Shown: one piece after another, positions 1-8,720 of the stretch | How positions within the stretch are numbered: the stretch's first letter is position 1 | How the letters are laid out: each line of letters opens with the position of its first letter | Assembly: GCA_964510525.1 (NCBI GenBank) | Contig: CAZECE010000084.1 | Span: forward strand, 1 to 37,208 | Length of the DNA: 37,208 bases | Direction: 5' to 3' | From: CAZECE01 sp964510525 | GTDB lineage: Bacteria > Pseudomonadota > Gammaproteobacteria > Pseudomonadales > JANQJO01 | Made by a program: the position numbers and the translations under genes | The notes under the pieces: model-generated | Told to the model about the DNA's origin: nothing | Database searches by the model: none | Seen by the model: only the letters and a program-made list of their open reading frames with translations

Positions 1-59
1 TCAAACTGTGAAACGATTTCTCGCCATTGTTCCGCTGATCTTCTGGGTGATAGTGCCAT
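1..59 (-). CDS. tnpA: IS66-type accessory protein TnpA, N-terminal 19 residues only
   Basis: The start codon is at 59-57 on the minus strand, 6 bases after an AGGAGGA ribosome binding site. The visible peptide is MALSPRRSAEQWREIVSQF, then the window ends. A basic N-terminus followed by an 'AEQWREIV' segment is how IS66-family TnpA proteins usually begin. TnpA is a small protein needed with TnpB and the TnpC transposase for movement. The identical reading frame opens at 37150 on the other side. With only 19 residues the assignment rests mainly on this motif plus the GTAAGCG terminus. Confidence 0.65.
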   Translation of the reverse strand, partial: MALSPRRSAEQWREIVSQF

Positions 60-141
60 TACTTTCCTCCTATTGAATTGAGGCGTAATTTATAGCGCAC
101 TGATCAATGATGAGGAATAACGTCCTCGTTTGCTCGCTTAC
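1..141 (-). mobile_element. IS66-type insertion sequence, tnpA-side end (left copy, partial)
   Basis: Bases 1-141 are the exact reverse complement of 37068-37208. Read on the minus strand the element begins GTAAGCGAGCAAACGAGGAC. GTAAGCG is typical of the outer end of IS66-family elements (family knowledge). It then reaches an AGGAGG ribosome binding site and the start of a TnpA-like gene. The element continues beyond the window, so its length, other end and target duplication are not visible. The boundary at 141/142 falls inside an Rpn-type nuclease gene. Confidence 0.8.
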
Positions 142-329
142 CATTAGCCGATGTTTTGAGACAAGAAGGCCGGGAAGAGGGTCTAGAAGAAGGCCTTGAA
201 AAAGGCCGTGAGGCACGCGATCCCGAAATCGCCATTCAAATGCTCCGTGAGGGCTCCGATGATCGCTTCATCTTAAAAGTTCTACAAATCAGCCAGCAAC
301 AGCTCGATGAGCTTAAGCAGAGTCTTTAG
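142..329 (+). pseudogene. Rpn-family recombination-promoting nuclease / putative transposase, C-terminal remnant
   Basis: The frame is open from the insertion sequence border and stops at TAG 327-329. It encodes about 61 residues, including LRQEGREEGLEEGLEKGREA and then IAIQMLREGSDD. The charged EGREEG/EKGREA stretch followed by a short helical 'MLREG' tail is the usual C-terminus of Rpn proteins (PD-(D/E)XK nucleases formerly called Transposase_31). The nuclease domain should lie upstream and is absent, because the IS66-type element sits directly against residue 1 of this fragment. The gene is therefore 5'-truncated in this arrangement. The remaining piece could not be catalytic. A short ordinary gene is unlikely since no start codon or ribosome binding site precedes it outside the element. 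Confidence 0.7.
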
Positions 330-547
330 CATTACCTATTGACCACCGACGACTTATTCGGCTTATACTTGCCACATTGGTTCCAAGTACGTGTAAATAA
401 TTTCGAACTAATACTGTTTATAATTGACGTCCACAGTGGACAAGGTTGTTTCGATTAAGCCGAAGTATAAATTCGAGGGTCTCTTCTTAAAGTCAGATCA
501 ATCAGCCAGGCCCAATTGATTCTTCTGAGTGAAAGCCATCATAGCAA

Positions 548-769
548 TCAGTCTTTAAAGTGTTTATCAAGCTTGTCTAAAATTTTTAGACCTTTTTGGG
601 AGTTACCGGCAGAAGCAAAGGAGCGGAATCGAATTTCGCTGTCAAATTCAGCAATCGCTTGAGTCGAAAGCTCTTCCATTAATTTATTAATACTTATTTC
701 CTTTCTAGAGGCCAGCGCTTTTAATCGCTCATGTTTATCATCGGGCAGTCTTACGGTTAGAGTCCTCAT
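548..769 (-). CDS. Ribbon-helix-helix (CopG/HicB-like) small protein, possible orphan antitoxin
   Basis: This is a 73-residue protein. Residues 1-45 read as a ribbon-helix-helix fold: strand MRTLTVRLPDD, helix HERLKALASRK, then SINKLMEELSTQAI. Such proteins bind operator DNA as dimers and are common as type II antitoxins, where the C-terminal tail wraps the toxin. Its tail ends in KILDKLDKHFKD. Its ATG overlaps the TGA of the giant exported protein by four bases (ATGA at 769-766), so translation is probably coupled to that gene. A PIN- or RelE-type toxin would be expected just downstream, but 330-547 holds no such frame. Two readings remain: an orphan antitoxin left after toxin loss, or a regulator of its own three-gene unit. 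The fold is fairly secure; the role is not. Confidence 0.7.
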   Translation of the reverse strand: MRTLTVRLPDDKHERLKALASRKEISINKLMEELSTQAIAEFDSEIRFRSFASAGNSQKGLKILDKLDKHFKD

Positions 770-3700
770 TCTCTTTCACTAAAAACAGGTGTCACTCCCG
801 CAACTTTGATAAAATCATTTCTCGAATCCGTCTTCATCTCAAAAGGGTGGACAGCGACGTTATATTTTAAAAAAGCTCTGAACGTCGAATTTACATTATA
901 TTCGAAACTATTTAGGCCAAAATTTGAATGCTTACCCACGAGTTCATCTGCTAAATATTTATAAACTTTGTATGATACATACCAAGCCTCTAACTCATGA
1001 TGATAATTGTAATAATTTTGTTGTTCCTCTTCAACGTCTAAGAGTTTTTCGCTTGCCTCGCTTAGTAACGCAATTTCTCTTTCCGCTTCAACTAAATTTT
1101 GACTTTGATTACTGTTGAGCAAAGCCATTAATGATTCCTGTTTTAAATGGAAAGCTTCATGAGTTAAGGTACCAAAAAATTTCATTACGTAAGCAATTCT
1201 CTCCTCAACAACACCATTCTTCATTCTTTGAAAATAACTAATAGGCAGTTTTATTTTGCCATCTAAGGCTGCCGCTCCTTCCCTCTCTTCAAAAATAATT
1301 GAACTGATTGTTATGCCCCATTCTGTGTTAATAATACTAAGTAATTGATCTACAGTGTTCTCCAAAAAGTTAAAAGTTAGAGCGGAAGGGTTGTTAATAA
1401 CACCATACAACAAAGTATTAAATTCAGACAAATAGTCAGAATTGTATAATTCATCTAGCTTCTCTTCAATATATTCCATTCTAGATAATGAAACACCTGT
1501 TGATTCACGGTCCATATCTATATATGCATCAGCAACATTTTTACGACTTTTAGTTGAACCCAAAGCCTCAGTATAAACATTTTCTTTTGGCGGGCTAGCA
1601 AATAGCCTTTTCGAATACTCCAAAAGTTTTAGACGAGCAGCATCTGTCAGTATGTAATTAGCTCCTAATTTTTCTTTTACCTTGAACCACACTTCACGCC
1701 GTTGTGTATTCCTACCATATCTAGATTGTATTTGACTGGATGTTAAATCAGAAAACTCATCAAGACGAACATTTATAAGGTTTACAAGATCATCCCATTG
1801 AGCAGGTTCATATATAGGATCAGGCTGATCTTCGTTAACGAAATCACTTACGTCTATACTATCATCAACATAAAACAGTGAATCAGTAATATCCGCAGGA
1901 AACTTACCAAGAGTTTTAGCACTATCTTCTGGAGCGCCATCGAAGTGAAAAACCAAGTCAAAATCGGTTTTATTCAGTAATAAAATATGCTTAATAGAAT
2001 GCACTAACGCCTCTTCCTTTAATTGACTAAGAAACTCACCCCTAGACACAGAGTCGGCATCTTGCTTAACGTGAATTATCATATCTTTATTAGAATTTGG
2101 ATCTGGATGAAGTTTTATAACGGCGTCCAAAAAGTAAGAACGAAATATTTCTATCAAATCTATTTTTTGTTGGTTAGTAAGATTTGCAAAGCTATCATAA
2201 ATCGTAGTACCGCCAGATGTGACGATAACACCCGGAGTATCTGCAATCCAAGAAAATGAATCATCAGTAACCTTTCCCCTAAAGCTATCAATTGTACTTT
2301 GAGCCCCAGCATGTAATTCGGTTATTTGAGTATGATTCAGATCTATAGCAGCAGGTAAATCAACTATAAACTCACCGTAATATTTAGCATTTTCATTTCC
2401 AGTATCAATAGCACTTTTGAGCTCAAAGGTTACCGAAGAGACATTATCAATACTTAAAGCATATTCAGCTTCATATTTAAAATCATTTTGCAACCATTGC
2501 GCTCTACTCGAATCATTAATATTGATTAAACTAACATTTTGGATTATCTCCCTTGATGAATTAAGTGGTAATAGATAGATACCCAATGGTGACATTAAGG
2601 CTTTTTCATAAAGATCAGTTACTTTGCGCTTACACAGCGATGCAGCTTCAATCATACCAGCATGAGCCGAATGGTTATTTAATACAAAATCATCCAGTTC
2701 ACCCACTAGTGTTTTTGCGTCTACTAAATACTGGTTTAATTCCGAAAAGTTAACTGGATCAATTCTGCCACCTGTTGTTCGAGAAGCATCATACAAATAC
2801 CTTTCAATACCACTAACTTTCTCGGCTAGATCTTGAATTATTTTCCTTATTTGATTATCTGCATTTTCAGCAAGCCGGTTATCATGGGATTTTTTTATAG
2901 TCTCAAAAACGACATAAGTTACCGTTGCAACCGCTATAGCAGCGCCAACTACGGGTAAAGCCATTTCTAATTCATAAGTTGCAAGAGAGCCAGCAAGTTC
3001 CTCTTCAATCCCTGTTTGAACAGACTCCAAAGTCCCGATTCTATACCAATCACCAACTAATTGACCTCCAATTTCTTCTGCAGCCTCCAACTGAGCTGCT
3101 TCTATATCAGCAAAACCATCACCAAAGGCTTCTTCAGCATCGTCCACTAAACTTTCCATAAAGGAATTTTGTGTATCATTTAGTGTATCAAGTGAAGTAT
3201 CAATAGATTCAAGCTCATCTACTACACCTAAAGATTCACTTTCAACTAGATTGCCAGGAGCATAAAATTCCTCTAGCGAGGCTTCTGTTGGAACACCTGC
3301 GGCAAGATATGCCTCTGCTAAACCTTCTGCTGAAACAGCTTCACCAGGAACAACTTCAGATGTGGCAGAGGCACCTACCTCCATTACCATAAGATTTCTA
3401 CGATCATCCGAATATGGCAAGATTGTAAAGCCAGCCATACGAAGTGCATCGATACCAAGATTGCTATCTTCAATATTCACATCAAGGTCCGAATGTAATT
3501 TTTCTAAAATAGTTTTCATGAGTCCGAAACCATCCTGAACCACATCTAACCCATACTGTATTGAAAAGTATCGAATATTAGATGCAATATATGCCGCCTC
3601 ATCAGGTGTCAACTCAAACCCTTCATTACTACCAATACTTTCTTCGACAAAAGCAAACATATGAAGTGCCGCACCATATTTGATGAAAAAATCACTCCCT

Positions 3701-6700
3701 GAAAGTAAATTAAATATTTTAGTGAATACGTCAATGTATTCAACTGCACCGGATTCATTGTTTTCAATCAGTGGGCCTAAATCCAGTGGATTAGCATGCC
3801 CAAATAAATATGCAGCCGCGAACTTAGCATAATGAAGTCCTTCAGCTTCAGCTAAGTGATAAATTTCTTTCAAGACATTGCTATCAGGCATAGTTGAAAA
3901 AGCATGTGTACGGACATTACTGTCTTCTATGATTTTTATAGGCAAATCATCATTAGCATCAATTAGATACTGCAGGGCATTTCTATATGCAGTTAGGTCA
4001 TTGTTACTCTCAGGCTTAACTCTTGTTGCTACAATAAACGCAAAAGTGTTATCGGAGGCAATAGCACTATTTTTTGTTTGAGTAACGATAACACCCCAAG
4101 GAGTTAAAGGGTTAGCTGCCATAGCTCTGTGAAAAACCATATCATTTAAAGTTTCAGGTGCGCCGAATTCAAATCTAGGGTGTTGAATTAATAAATTTAT
4201 TAATTCAACACTCGCTTCATCACCTCTATCTTTATATAGTTCATACAAAGACATTAATATATTAAGTGGAATATCTGCATAAACATCAGGATCATTTTCA
4301 TAAGGTTCCACCATTGCTAAATGCAATACAGAATAAGTATCCAAGTCACCCTGAGTTTGCTTTAATAACCTATCCAGTTGCACTTCAGTAAGACCTGGTA
4401 AAGAAGTTTTAAATGAAGCTATATCTATAGCTCCAGTGTTATCGTCAGTAGGAATTTCTTCAAAACGATTTATTTCAAAATTAATATTGTCTGCAAAATC
4501 AGCCGCTCTCGTCCTCAACCTCAGACTAATCAGCTCTCCATCAATATCTGTGAAAGAAATTTCAACTTCATAAGGCTCATCTAAATCATCATTGAGGTCT
4601 AAATTATGATTATCAAAATTCCATTTAAAATGGATTCCTAAAGCGCCATCGATATAAAAGCTTTTTATAATTTCCGGGAGGTTAGTAAAATCCGTGTCAG
4701 TTACGACATTCAGAGAATTATTACCAAGAATACTCCGGAGTTCTTCATAACCAATACCACCCGCCTCAGTACTAAAACCTCCTGAACTATAAAAAATATT
4801 AAAATCAGTAACAGGGATGTTTTCACAGAACCTAGGATTATTACGATCTACAGCATAATCGGGATCAAGATCAAGATCGCAATTATCGTAACTCTTTTTC
4901 CGTTTTTTTCTTTTTTTACCTCTGTTACCGTCATCCCCCCATCTCTGAACCTGAACTGCAAAAGACGTACCCGCACTCACATCAGTTTTTTGCAACCACT
5001 CGATCCATTGCTGACTTTTGAGCATGTAACCAATGCCAGTATTACTGTCTTCAATATTTTCAACCGAAAAACCCGATAAATAATCTGAATTACAGTCCCC
5101 CCTCATCGTGTCTGTACATACCAATAACGTATCAAAATTTTTGTACCTTCTCTCATCAAAATTAACATCCAGCTTGATGATCAGATCGTCCCAATTCGTG
5201 GCATTAGGTAGAGTTGCTGTATTTTCGTTATATCGGACATATATGGAACTGGGTTTGAGGTAGTCATCACCATCCAAGGACAACACTTCGTCGTTACTTA
5301 TGATGCTTAACTTGTCACCGTAAGCCATAATATTGAAGGTGTTTACTGCTCTAGTTCCAATGTAGGTTTTGTTAAATGTATATCTTTGCTCAATTGGACC
5401 ATCATCCGTATTTAATTTCTGTATCACATATGCCCGAATGGTTAATTCTTGCTGAAATTGATCGAAAATAATATAGAGCCTATCGTAGATAGTAGTGTCA
5501 TCTGCAGATGCTTCTCGCAGAATACACCTAGGATCACTAGAATCTGTACAAAATGTGATGCCTTCTTGACTACTAGCATTTGCATCATCGTGAAAGGTTT
5601 TTGTTATGTTTTCTAAATCACCAGTAGCAAACTTTCCACGATCCCAATAAATATCAATGACGTCGATTGTTTGTTTAGACCCACCATCTGGTTTAATTGT
5701 CATTTTAGCGTCTAGATCAACTTTCAAACCAATGTAGATTTGTTCGCAAGAATTATCGGGATCAGTTAAACATGACGGGTCATCACTGGGAACATCCGTC
5801 AGGAGAACACCAATTTGACTAGAAAGCTCGTTGTAAAATGCATCGGATCTCGTACGATCCTTTAATTTGAAGCTATATGATTTAGCAGCTGGATCACAAT
5901 TATCTACACTAATACCATTATTGCAGTATGAAACAAAAATATCGTACAAAGGGTTTCTAGTATCTAATTGTGCAACAAGTGATACTTCTACAGCTTTTGC
6001 ATTGATATTTTCAAGGTTTGTGTCTTGACCTTCTACTATACGACCATCGATTATGACAGTAACTGTTGTCTTACGGTTAGTTACAGTTGTCGTACTATCA
6101 GTATTCGGATCTATTAAATCATCATCCACCATTAAATAAACAGGCATGTCAGCCCAACCGATACTGCCTGAAACATTTTCTAATACAAGGATTTTTCCAA
6201 AAGGACCTGGGTCTGTTTGATCTATATCATCATTATTCAAGAATAATGGCCGATATGCTGCATCCCACCAATATTCACCCCGCTCAGGATTAGATAAGTA
6301 ATCGATAAGAAATTGAGCATATATTGAATTCTGATCAGAAATATCCTGAGGACTAGCATTTGAACCTAAGGCGCATTCTTTTCCAAAAACCTTTGGCAAA
6401 TTATCAAATTCTATAGGTGTTGAATCTCCACCGTAAATATGTAATACGGTGTAACTTTCATCGAATAGATATATTGTTGAATCATTGATATCAGTGCGAG
6501 TGGGCTTACAAACCCCTTCCCCTTCATGATTCAAGCAGCGCGCAAAGAAATAAGTTTGCATTTTTAATCGTGTCTTAAGGTCTGTAGAAGGCCCCGCAAA
6601 GGCTTTAAAGTCGTCAAAGTTGTCGGCATTGTCTGGACAACTGAAGTAAAAAGGAAACTCATCTGCATCTTCGTAATTACTAACAATAGGTGAAAGCGAT

Positions 6701-7644
6701 GTATCTGCATTGCTTGATGAGCGTCGATTACGGCTTCGATTACGGCGTCGATTACTTGAGCCACTCAGCTCTGCAAAGTGTGCAGCAAACGCCTCATCAA
6801 CAATCGACCCTTCGAAAGCAGGTACACGAAGAATCTTTTCTGAATTTTCATAAGTGAATTCATAATCCTCTAACAGATTAGAATCGACAAATCCATTATC
6901 AATGGCTTCAAGAATATTTTTCAAACCATCTTCAGAAGTGAGATCACCTTCGGTTTGGCAAAGCTCTTGAATATTATTTGCTACTAAAGAAGTCGGAACA
7001 TAAGAGCTAGTTCCGGTATTGTAATCAGTTCTATCATAGGTACCGTTAGGGCATCTATACCAAGGTGTATTTTTAATACCATTACCATCAACACCATACT
7101 TATCACTGAACATTCCATATTGAATTTTCACTTGACCTGAAGCGGTTTCAATATCATCTAGAGCGCAAAATTTAGACCTAACATAATCTTTAAGGTTTTT
7201 GTTTTTACCACCATCAGAAAGATGGTGAAATAATTTTTCAACTTTATAATCATTATTATTTGGGAAATTGCTCTCTACGTTGTTAAAAACTTCTGTCAGG
7301 TAAGCAACATTACTTCCAAATTTATTACGTCTATTACTGCTAACATGGCCAGGTCCACTCCATACAGTCTTATCTTCACCAATAGAAATTTTAAAAATAG
7401 GCTTAAATCGCTCTTCGCACTCAGCCTTAGTTGCTACTCTTCCTGCTGACCCTGATCCCGATCCTGATCCTGCTGCTCTGTCTGCCCAGGCATCCCCAAC
7501 CAAACTCATTGGCAAAATGCTAAAGATGATAGCCAGTACTAACCAAACATGATTATTTTTTTCTTTAGAAAATGAATCACTACAATTTAATGAGGCGTTA
7601 GTTGTCTGCTGTGATGTTTGAGGCTTCATAATCAAAATTCTCAT
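766..7644 (-). CDS. Giant exported protein (2,292 aa) with C-terminal zincin-like HEAFH motif
   Basis: I do not recognise a named family. Residues about 31-54 form a hydrophobic export signal ending near AWA, followed by a Gly/Ser linker. Residues about 60-1080 are Asp/Asn-rich, strand-like and hold scattered Cys (for example CTDSSDPRC), as in disulfide-bonded exported proteins. Two polybasic tracts interrupt it, RRRNRSRNRR (about 297-307) and KKRKKRKK (about 909-917). Residues about 1100-1240 are helical with ankyrin-like lines such as SVLHLAMVEP and VELINLLIQHP. A hydrophobic helix lies at about 1561-1583. Near the C-terminus H2162-E-A-F-H2166 with E2217/E2219 (HHELEAW) fits a zinc metallopeptidase site. 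Base composition is A/T-richer than in the housekeeping genes. The upstream 266-residue gene ends 17 bases before its ATG, and the ribbon-helix-helix gene overlaps its stop. The first in-frame ATG at 7644 was used; ATG 7629 is possible. Confidence 0.75.
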   Translation of the reverse strand: MRILIMKPQTSQQTTNASLNCSDSFSKEKNNHVWLVLAIIFSILPMSLVGDAWADRAAGSGSGSGSAGRVATKAECEERFKPIFKISIGEDKTVWSGPGHVSSNRRNKFGSNVAYLTEVFNNVESNFPNNNDYKVEKLFHHLSDGGKNKNLKDYVRSKFCALDDIETASGQVKIQYGMFSDKYGVDGNGIKNTPWYRCPNGTYDRTDYNTGTSSYVPTSLVANNIQELCQTEGDLTSEDGLKNILEAIDNGFVDSNLLEDYEFTYENSEKILRVPAFEGSIVDEAFAAHFAELSGSSNRRRNRSRNRRSSSNADTSLSPIVSNYEDADEFPFYFSCPDNADNFDDFKAFAGPSTDLKTRLKMQTYFFARCLNHEGEGVCKPTRTDINDSTIYLFDESYTVLHIYGGDSTPIEFDNLPKVFGKECALGSNASPQDISDQNSIYAQFLIDYLSNPERGEYWWDAAYRPLFLNNDDIDQTDPGPFGKILVLENVSGSIGWADMPVYLMVDDDLIDPNTDSTTTVTNRKTTVTVIIDGRIVEGQDTNLENINAKAVEVSLVAQLDTRNPLYDIFVSYCNNGISVDNCDPAAKSYSFKLKDRTRSDAFYNELSSQIGVLLTDVPSDDPSCLTDPDNSCEQIYIGLKVDLDAKMTIKPDGGSKQTIDVIDIYWDRGKFATGDLENITKTFHDDANASSQEGITFCTDSSDPRCILREASADDTTIYDRLYIIFDQFQQELTIRAYVIQKLNTDDGPIEQRYTFNKTYIGTRAVNTFNIMAYGDKLSIISNDEVLSLDGDDYLKPSSIYVRYNENTATLPNATNWDDLIIKLDVNFDERRYKNFDTLLVCTDTMRGDCNSDYLSGFSVENIEDSNTGIGYMLKSQQWIEWLQKTDVSAGTSFAVQVQRWGDDGNRGKKRKKRKKSYDNCDLDLDPDYAVDRNNPRFCENIPVTDFNIFYSSGGFSTEAGGIGYEELRSILGNNSLNVVTDTDFTNLPEIIKSFYIDGALGIHFKWNFDNHNLDLNDDLDEPYEVEISFTDIDGELISLRLRTRAADFADNINFEINRFEEIPTDDNTGAIDIASFKTSLPGLTEVQLDRLLKQTQGDLDTYSVLHLAMVEPYENDPDVYADIPLNILMSLYELYKDRGDEASVELINLLIQHPRFEFGAPETLNDMVFHRAMAANPLTPWGVIVTQTKNSAIASDNTFAFIVATRVKPESNNDLTAYRNALQYLIDANDDLPIKIIEDSNVRTHAFSTMPDSNVLKEIYHLAEAEGLHYAKFAAAYLFGHANPLDLGPLIENNESGAVEYIDVFTKIFNLLSGSDFFIKYGAALHMFAFVEESIGSNEGFELTPDEAAYIASNIRYFSIQYGLDVVQDGFGLMKTILEKLHSDLDVNIEDSNLGIDALRMAGFTILPYSDDRRNLMVMEVGASATSEVVPGEAVSAEGLAEAYLAAGVPTEASLEEFYAPGNLVESESLGVVDELESIDTSLDTLNDTQNSFMESLVDDAEEAFGDGFADIEAAQLEAAEEIGGQLVGDWYRIGTLESVQTGIEEELAGSLATYELEMALPVVGAAIAVATVTYVVFETIKKSHDNRLAENADNQIRKIIQDLAEKVSGIERYLYDASRTTGGRIDPVNFSELNQYLVDAKTLVGELDDFVLNNHSAHAGMIEAASLCKRKVTDLYEKALMSPLGIYLLPLNSSREIIQNVSLININDSSRAQWLQNDFKYEAEYALSIDNVSSVTFELKSAIDTGNENAKYYGEFIVDLPAAIDLNHTQITELHAGAQSTIDSFRGKVTDDSFSWIADTPGVIVTSGGTTIYDSFANLTNQQKIDLIEIFRSYFLDAVIKLHPDPNSNKDMIIHVKQDADSVSRGEFLSQLKEEALVHSIKHILLLNKTDFDLVFHFDGAPEDSAKTLGKFPADITDSLFYVDDSIDVSDFVNEDQPDPIYEPAQWDDLVNLINVRLDEFSDLTSSQIQSRYGRNTQRREVWFKVKEKLGANYILTDAARLKLLEYSKRLFASPPKENVYTEALGSTKSRKNVADAYIDMDRESTGVSLSRMEYIEEKLDELYNSDYLSEFNTLLYGVINNPSALTFNFLENTVDQLLSIINTEWGITISSIIFEEREGAAALDGKIKLPISYFQRMKNGVVEERIAYVMKFFGTLTHEAFHLKQESLMALLNSNQSQNLVEAEREIALLSEASEKLLDVEEEQQNYYNYHHELEAWYVSYKVYKYLADELVGKHSNFGLNSFEYNVNSTFRAFLKYNVAVHPFEMKTDSRNDFIKVAGVTPVFSERE

Positions 7645-7661
7645 AACGTAAAATTTTTAAA

Positions 7662-8462
7662 TCAATTCACACTGGCAAGCTGAGCGCGCAGGGATTCAAT
7701 TGTTTGTTCTGGACAAAATGGCTTGGTCGCCTGTTTGGCATCGGCGTAATACGTCTCTTTATCAACACTGTTGAGTAAGAAAACTTTTTTGTTTGGGTGT
7801 TTTTCTAAAATACTCGATTTCACAATGGCGTGAAGCGAATCAACAATGCTGTTGAATTCCAAACTGCCATAACACCAACTCTTGTCATAAGGCGTACTGA
7901 ATTGCTGATTACCACTCTCAATCACCTCAGAGCCATAAGAGACTTCATACAACCCATTCGCCACCAACGCCGGCGAACCACCATATTCCAACGTAACTGT
8001 CTGCACATCAAAAAATTCAACCACCACTGCATCGATTTCTTTTTTCTTAAACGCACTGGCCACATTCGTAATCGTCTCGCGCTTTGTAGTACGGCTTTCA
8101 CTTAACGTAATCGGTTTTGTTGAGGATACTAACTTCTTGCCAACTGGCATCGGAAACTCTTTCGGATCGTAAGCTTTACCAACAATGTTCGTGACCGTAC
8201 GATTAGGTTCAACAGCACCCTCTTCAAAACCCTGATCCGCAACGGCATCATTTGCTGCTACGGCATCAGCATCAGGAGCACCTGTTGCATCTTCAGATAG
8301 TGAATTCTGAGCACTACCCAAGGGGTTGCTGGATTCGATGGTGGTACTTTGCGATTGCTCAGGGGGATTACCAGGGCCGCTTTGAGAAGCCAGATACAAA
8401 ATGAATGTGATCGCTAAAACAGTGAAGATAAATGCTAAAGTGATTTTGCTATTCGTACTCAT
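7662..8462 (-). CDS. Membrane-anchored periplasmic protein of unknown function
   Basis: This is a 266-residue protein not recognised as a known family. A hydrophobic segment at residues about 8-27 (ITLAFIFTVLAITFILYLAS) has no clear cleavage site and probably anchors it in the inner membrane. Residues 28-100 are a low-complexity linker rich in Ser, Ala, Asp and Glu. The folded part (about 105-266) has mixed strand/helix character. Its two Cys, in KSWCYG and PFCPE, could form a disulfide in the periplasm. It is the first gene of the minus-strand unit leading into the giant exported protein, 17 bases away, so the two are likely co-transcribed. A sequence resembling AGGATAGAG lies 12 or so bases before the ATG. 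A helper, anchor or immunity-type partner of the giant protein is possible but unproven. Confidence 0.7.
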   Translation of the reverse strand: MSTNSKITLAFIFTVLAITFILYLASQSGPGNPPEQSQSTTIESSNPLGSAQNSLSEDATGAPDADAVAANDAVADQGFEEGAVEPNRTVTNIVGKAYDPKEFPMPVGKKLVSSTKPITLSESRTTKRETITNVASAFKKKEIDAVVVEFFDVQTVTLEYGGSPALVANGLYEVSYGSEVIESGNQQFSTPYDKSWCYGSLEFNSIVDSLHAIVKSSILEKHPNKKVFLLNSVDKETYYADAKQATKPFCPEQTIESLRAQLASVN

Positions 8463-8663
8463 TATTACGATTCTCTATCCTGAATTAGTCGGAACCCCTT
8501 GATAATGCGGTAAAGAGATCACATCCATAATGTGACGCCAGTCATTTACTCAGCATTACTGTTTCAGTGTAGTAAGAAATTGCTAGGACAGATCAAAAAA
8601 AAACCAAAGATATCAATTTGATTGCATGGATGGTGAAGGTGGTGAAAATAGTGAGTTTAAGTT

Positions 8664-8700
8664 GGCTTGTACCAAAGCCTATCGATTACCCGGTACAGCC
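8664..8700 (-). terminator. Stem-loop downstream of the hybrid kinase gene (possible terminator)
   Basis: GGCTTGTACC at 8664-8673 pairs with GGTACAGCC at 8692-8700 with one bulged T and an 18-base loop, 20 bases after the kinase stop on the minus strand. No clean T-run follows immediately; a T9 run lies further on near 8590-8600. The 8463-8720 gap otherwise shows only the leader of the 266-residue gene. The terminator role is an inference. Confidence 0.3.
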
Positions 8701-8720
8701 GGATAATGACGGGGCTGACA

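Noticed and set aside
380..547. Short frame MMAFTQKNQLGLAD on the minus strand after the ribbon-helix-helix gene, as a toxin or transposase start
   Set aside because: It stops after 14 residues, and neither its sequence nor the other two frames match a toxin I know.
4895..4919. Programmed ribosomal frameshift at the A-rich run in the giant gene
   Set aside because: The frame is open through the run and no alternative frame continues for a useful length; the heptamers are not in the phase expected for -1 slippage.
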